NCBI GenBank assembly: GCA_020847375.1
Contig: JADLCB010000003.1
Coordinates: 1 to 64,000, forward strand
DNA length: 64,000 nucleotides
Reading direction: 5' to 3'
Source of the DNA: Phycisphaerales bacterium
GTDB lineage: Bacteria > Planctomycetota > Phycisphaerae > Tepidisphaerales > Tepidisphaeraceae
Positions 62,846-64,000 of this stretch are shown here, in pieces. Position numbers and translations under genes: made by a program. Numbering within the stretch: the stretch's first letter is position 1; the number at the start of each line of letters is the position of its first letter. The notes under the pieces are model-generated. The model was given only the letters and a program-made list of their open reading frames with translations. It ran no database searches and was not told the origin of the DNA.

Positions 62846-64000
62846 TCAGCCATGCTGCAGCAGCAAATCCTGCACAAACTGTACAACCTGCGCCACCGGT
62901 ACCAGCTGCGCTTCGGCTTGCGTGCGCTTTTTGATCTCGACCTGACCCTCTTTCAACCCGCGCTCACCCAGTGTGATGCGCACGGGGAAACCGATCAGAT
63001 CCGCATCGGCAAATTTGAAGCCGGGCCGGGCATCGCGGTCATCCAGAATGCAGTCAATCTCCACGGCATTGAGCTGATCGTGTAACTGATCGGCCACTTC
63101 CCTGGCCTGGCCTTCATACTTGATCGGCGTAATGACAACCTGATACGGCGCAATGGCTGACGGCCAGATAATTCCCTTGTCGTCGTGTCCGGTCTCGACG
63201 GCTGCCAGTAGAATCCGGCCGACGCCAATGCCATAGGTTCCCATGATGATGGGCTGCTCCCTGCCGGTTTCATCGGTGAACATGGCTCCCAGCGGCACGG
63301 TATATTTGGTCCCCAGCTTGAACACATGGCCGATCTCAATCCCGCGGCTGCTCTGCAGAACACCGCCATCGTTCTTCGGCGATGGATCACCGCTCTGGGC
63401 GTTGCGAATATCCGCCACCGCAAACTTTTCCGCATCATTCAGCACCGCCCCCAGCTCCCGCTGCCAGTTGAAGTGCTTGATATGATAATCAATTTCATCC
63501 GCGCCCGTCGCCCAGAAACCACCCTGGGCTGCATCAGGATCAACCAGAATAACCGTATGATTTCGACCGATCGCTCCGCGCGGCGAGACAAACCCGATCG
63601 GCCAGAGGGATCGCACCTCCGGCGTGTCAACCAGCGCCAGCGATTCAACCCCGAATTTTTCGCGCGCCGCCTTTTTTATCTTGGCCTCGTTAATATCGTG
63701 ATCGCCGCGCACCACGCCCATCACCCAGCGGGTGGGATTGCCCTGCGCCTGAAAAACAAGCGTTTTAAGCATGTTTTTCGATTTGACCTTCATGAATTTG
63801 CCCACCTCGTCAATGCTGGGCAGATCAGGCGTATGCGCTTTTTCCAGCTCGCCGGTGGGCGCGCCGCCCAGGTCGTGGCTGCGGTGGCCGGTCTCGGCCT
63901 TTTCAACATTGGCAGCGTAGTTGTTCTTGTCGCTGAACAGCAGAACATCTTCGCCGGCGTCGCAAGGTGTCATAAACTCATGACTGGCTGAACCGCCGAT
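62846..64000 (-). CDS. proS: Prolyl-tRNA synthetase, C-terminal part (5' end outside window)
   Basis: Class II aminoacyl-tRNA synthetase for proline. The frame continues to the window edge; the ATG at 63973 is internal, because the preceding codons read IGGSASHEF, the motif 2/3 region of bacterial ProS. The editing insertion (INS) domain is visible (MGVVRGDHDINEAKIKKAAREKFGV through GFVSPRGAIG), followed by motif 3 (GTYGIGVGRILLAAVET) and the C-terminal anticodon-binding domain (VVITPIKYEGQAREVADQLHDQL). This is the bacterial (long) type with editing activity. 385 residues are in view; the remaining N-terminal part is missing. Confidence 0.95.
   Translation of the reverse strand: MGGSASHEFMTPCDAGEDVLLFSDKNNYAANVEKAETGHRSHDLGGAPTGELEKAHTPDLPSIDEVGKFMKVKSKNMLKTLVFQAQGNPTRWVMGVVRGDHDINEAKIKKAAREKFGVESLALVDTPEVRSLWPIGFVSPRGAIGRNHTVILVDPDAAQGGFWATGADEIDYHIKHFNWQRELGAVLNDAEKFAVADIRNAQSGDPSPKNDGGVLQSSRGIEIGHVFKLGTKYTVPLGAMFTDETGREQPIIMGTYGIGVGRILLAAVETGHDDKGIIWPSAIAPYQVVITPIKYEGQAREVADQLHDQLNAVEIDCILDDRDARPGFKFADADLIGFPVRITLGERGLKEGQVEIKKRTQAEAQLVPVAQVVQFVQDLLLQHG

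Noticed and set aside
1..64000. CRISPR arrays, insertion sequences, phage genes or a defence island
   Set aside because: No regularly spaced repeats, transposase, integrase, Cas or toxin-antitoxin motifs were seen on either strand.

Overview
The window looks like a chromosomal segment from a member of the Planctomycetota, most likely class Phycisphaerae. Two secreted proteins carry the N-terminal Leu-Glu-x-Arg-x-Leu-Leu type signal found at the start of many planctomycete extracellular proteins (LEGRRML near base 165, LESRTLL near base 49115). The rest is a mixture of single housekeeping genes and short operons of moderately GC-rich DNA, with many small lipoproteins. I see no ribosomal RNA, phage, insertion sequence or CRISPR array. 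Starts were chosen mostly from GGAG-type ribosome binding sites.

Layout. 1-3 kb: a secreted beta-sandwich/FG-GAP repeat protein, phosphoheptose isomerase (gmhA) and a Ysc84-type lipoprotein. 3-9.9 kb: a leftward metal-efflux operon with a clear sigma-70-like promoter at 9892-9920, encoding a His/Cys-rich exported protein, a YHS-like metal protein, a CusB-type adaptor and a large CusA-type pump. 10-17 kb: rmuC, a large membrane protein, an Arg-rich small protein, a CobA-HemD fusion and a PilZ protein. 17-21 kb: gatB, UDP-glucose dehydrogenase and a lipoprotein. 21-27.4 kb: a leftward cluster hpf-ptsN-ptsH-ptsI-rne that joins ribosome hibernation, a PTS chain without a visible sugar permease, and RNase E/G. 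27.6-32.6 kb: fusA, flgM, ubiX, trpG/pabA and a tRNA-Ala with its own terminator. 32.6-40 kb: a glycosyltransferase, a DUF2752 protein, a sigma-54 activator, alanine dehydrogenase, a second PilZ protein, a PIN/TRAM membrane protein and a second tRNA-Ala. 40-47 kb: a heterodimeric ABC exporter, lipoproteins, sucC and maf. 47-56.7 kb: a secreted cyclophilin/FG-GAP fusion, a CBS protein, a beta-CASP nuclease, serA, a Gfo/Idh/MocA oxidoreductase and a DUF1444-like protein. 57-64 kb: an MFS transporter, alr, tsaD, rpsA, tRNA-Pro and the 3' part of proS.

The most unusual observation is the hpf gene (27025-27375). It is interrupted by an in-frame TAG exactly where homologues keep reading; the TAG overlaps a good Shine-Dalgarno-like AGGAG that precedes an ATG. 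Other points are: a 9-bp motif, TTATCGGAC, found five times and only between genes; a CusA pump with a Cys/His insert and two extra membrane segments; a cyclophilin fused to the same repeats that occur in the first gene of the window; and an ABC pair whose degenerate residues fall together in one predicted ATP site.
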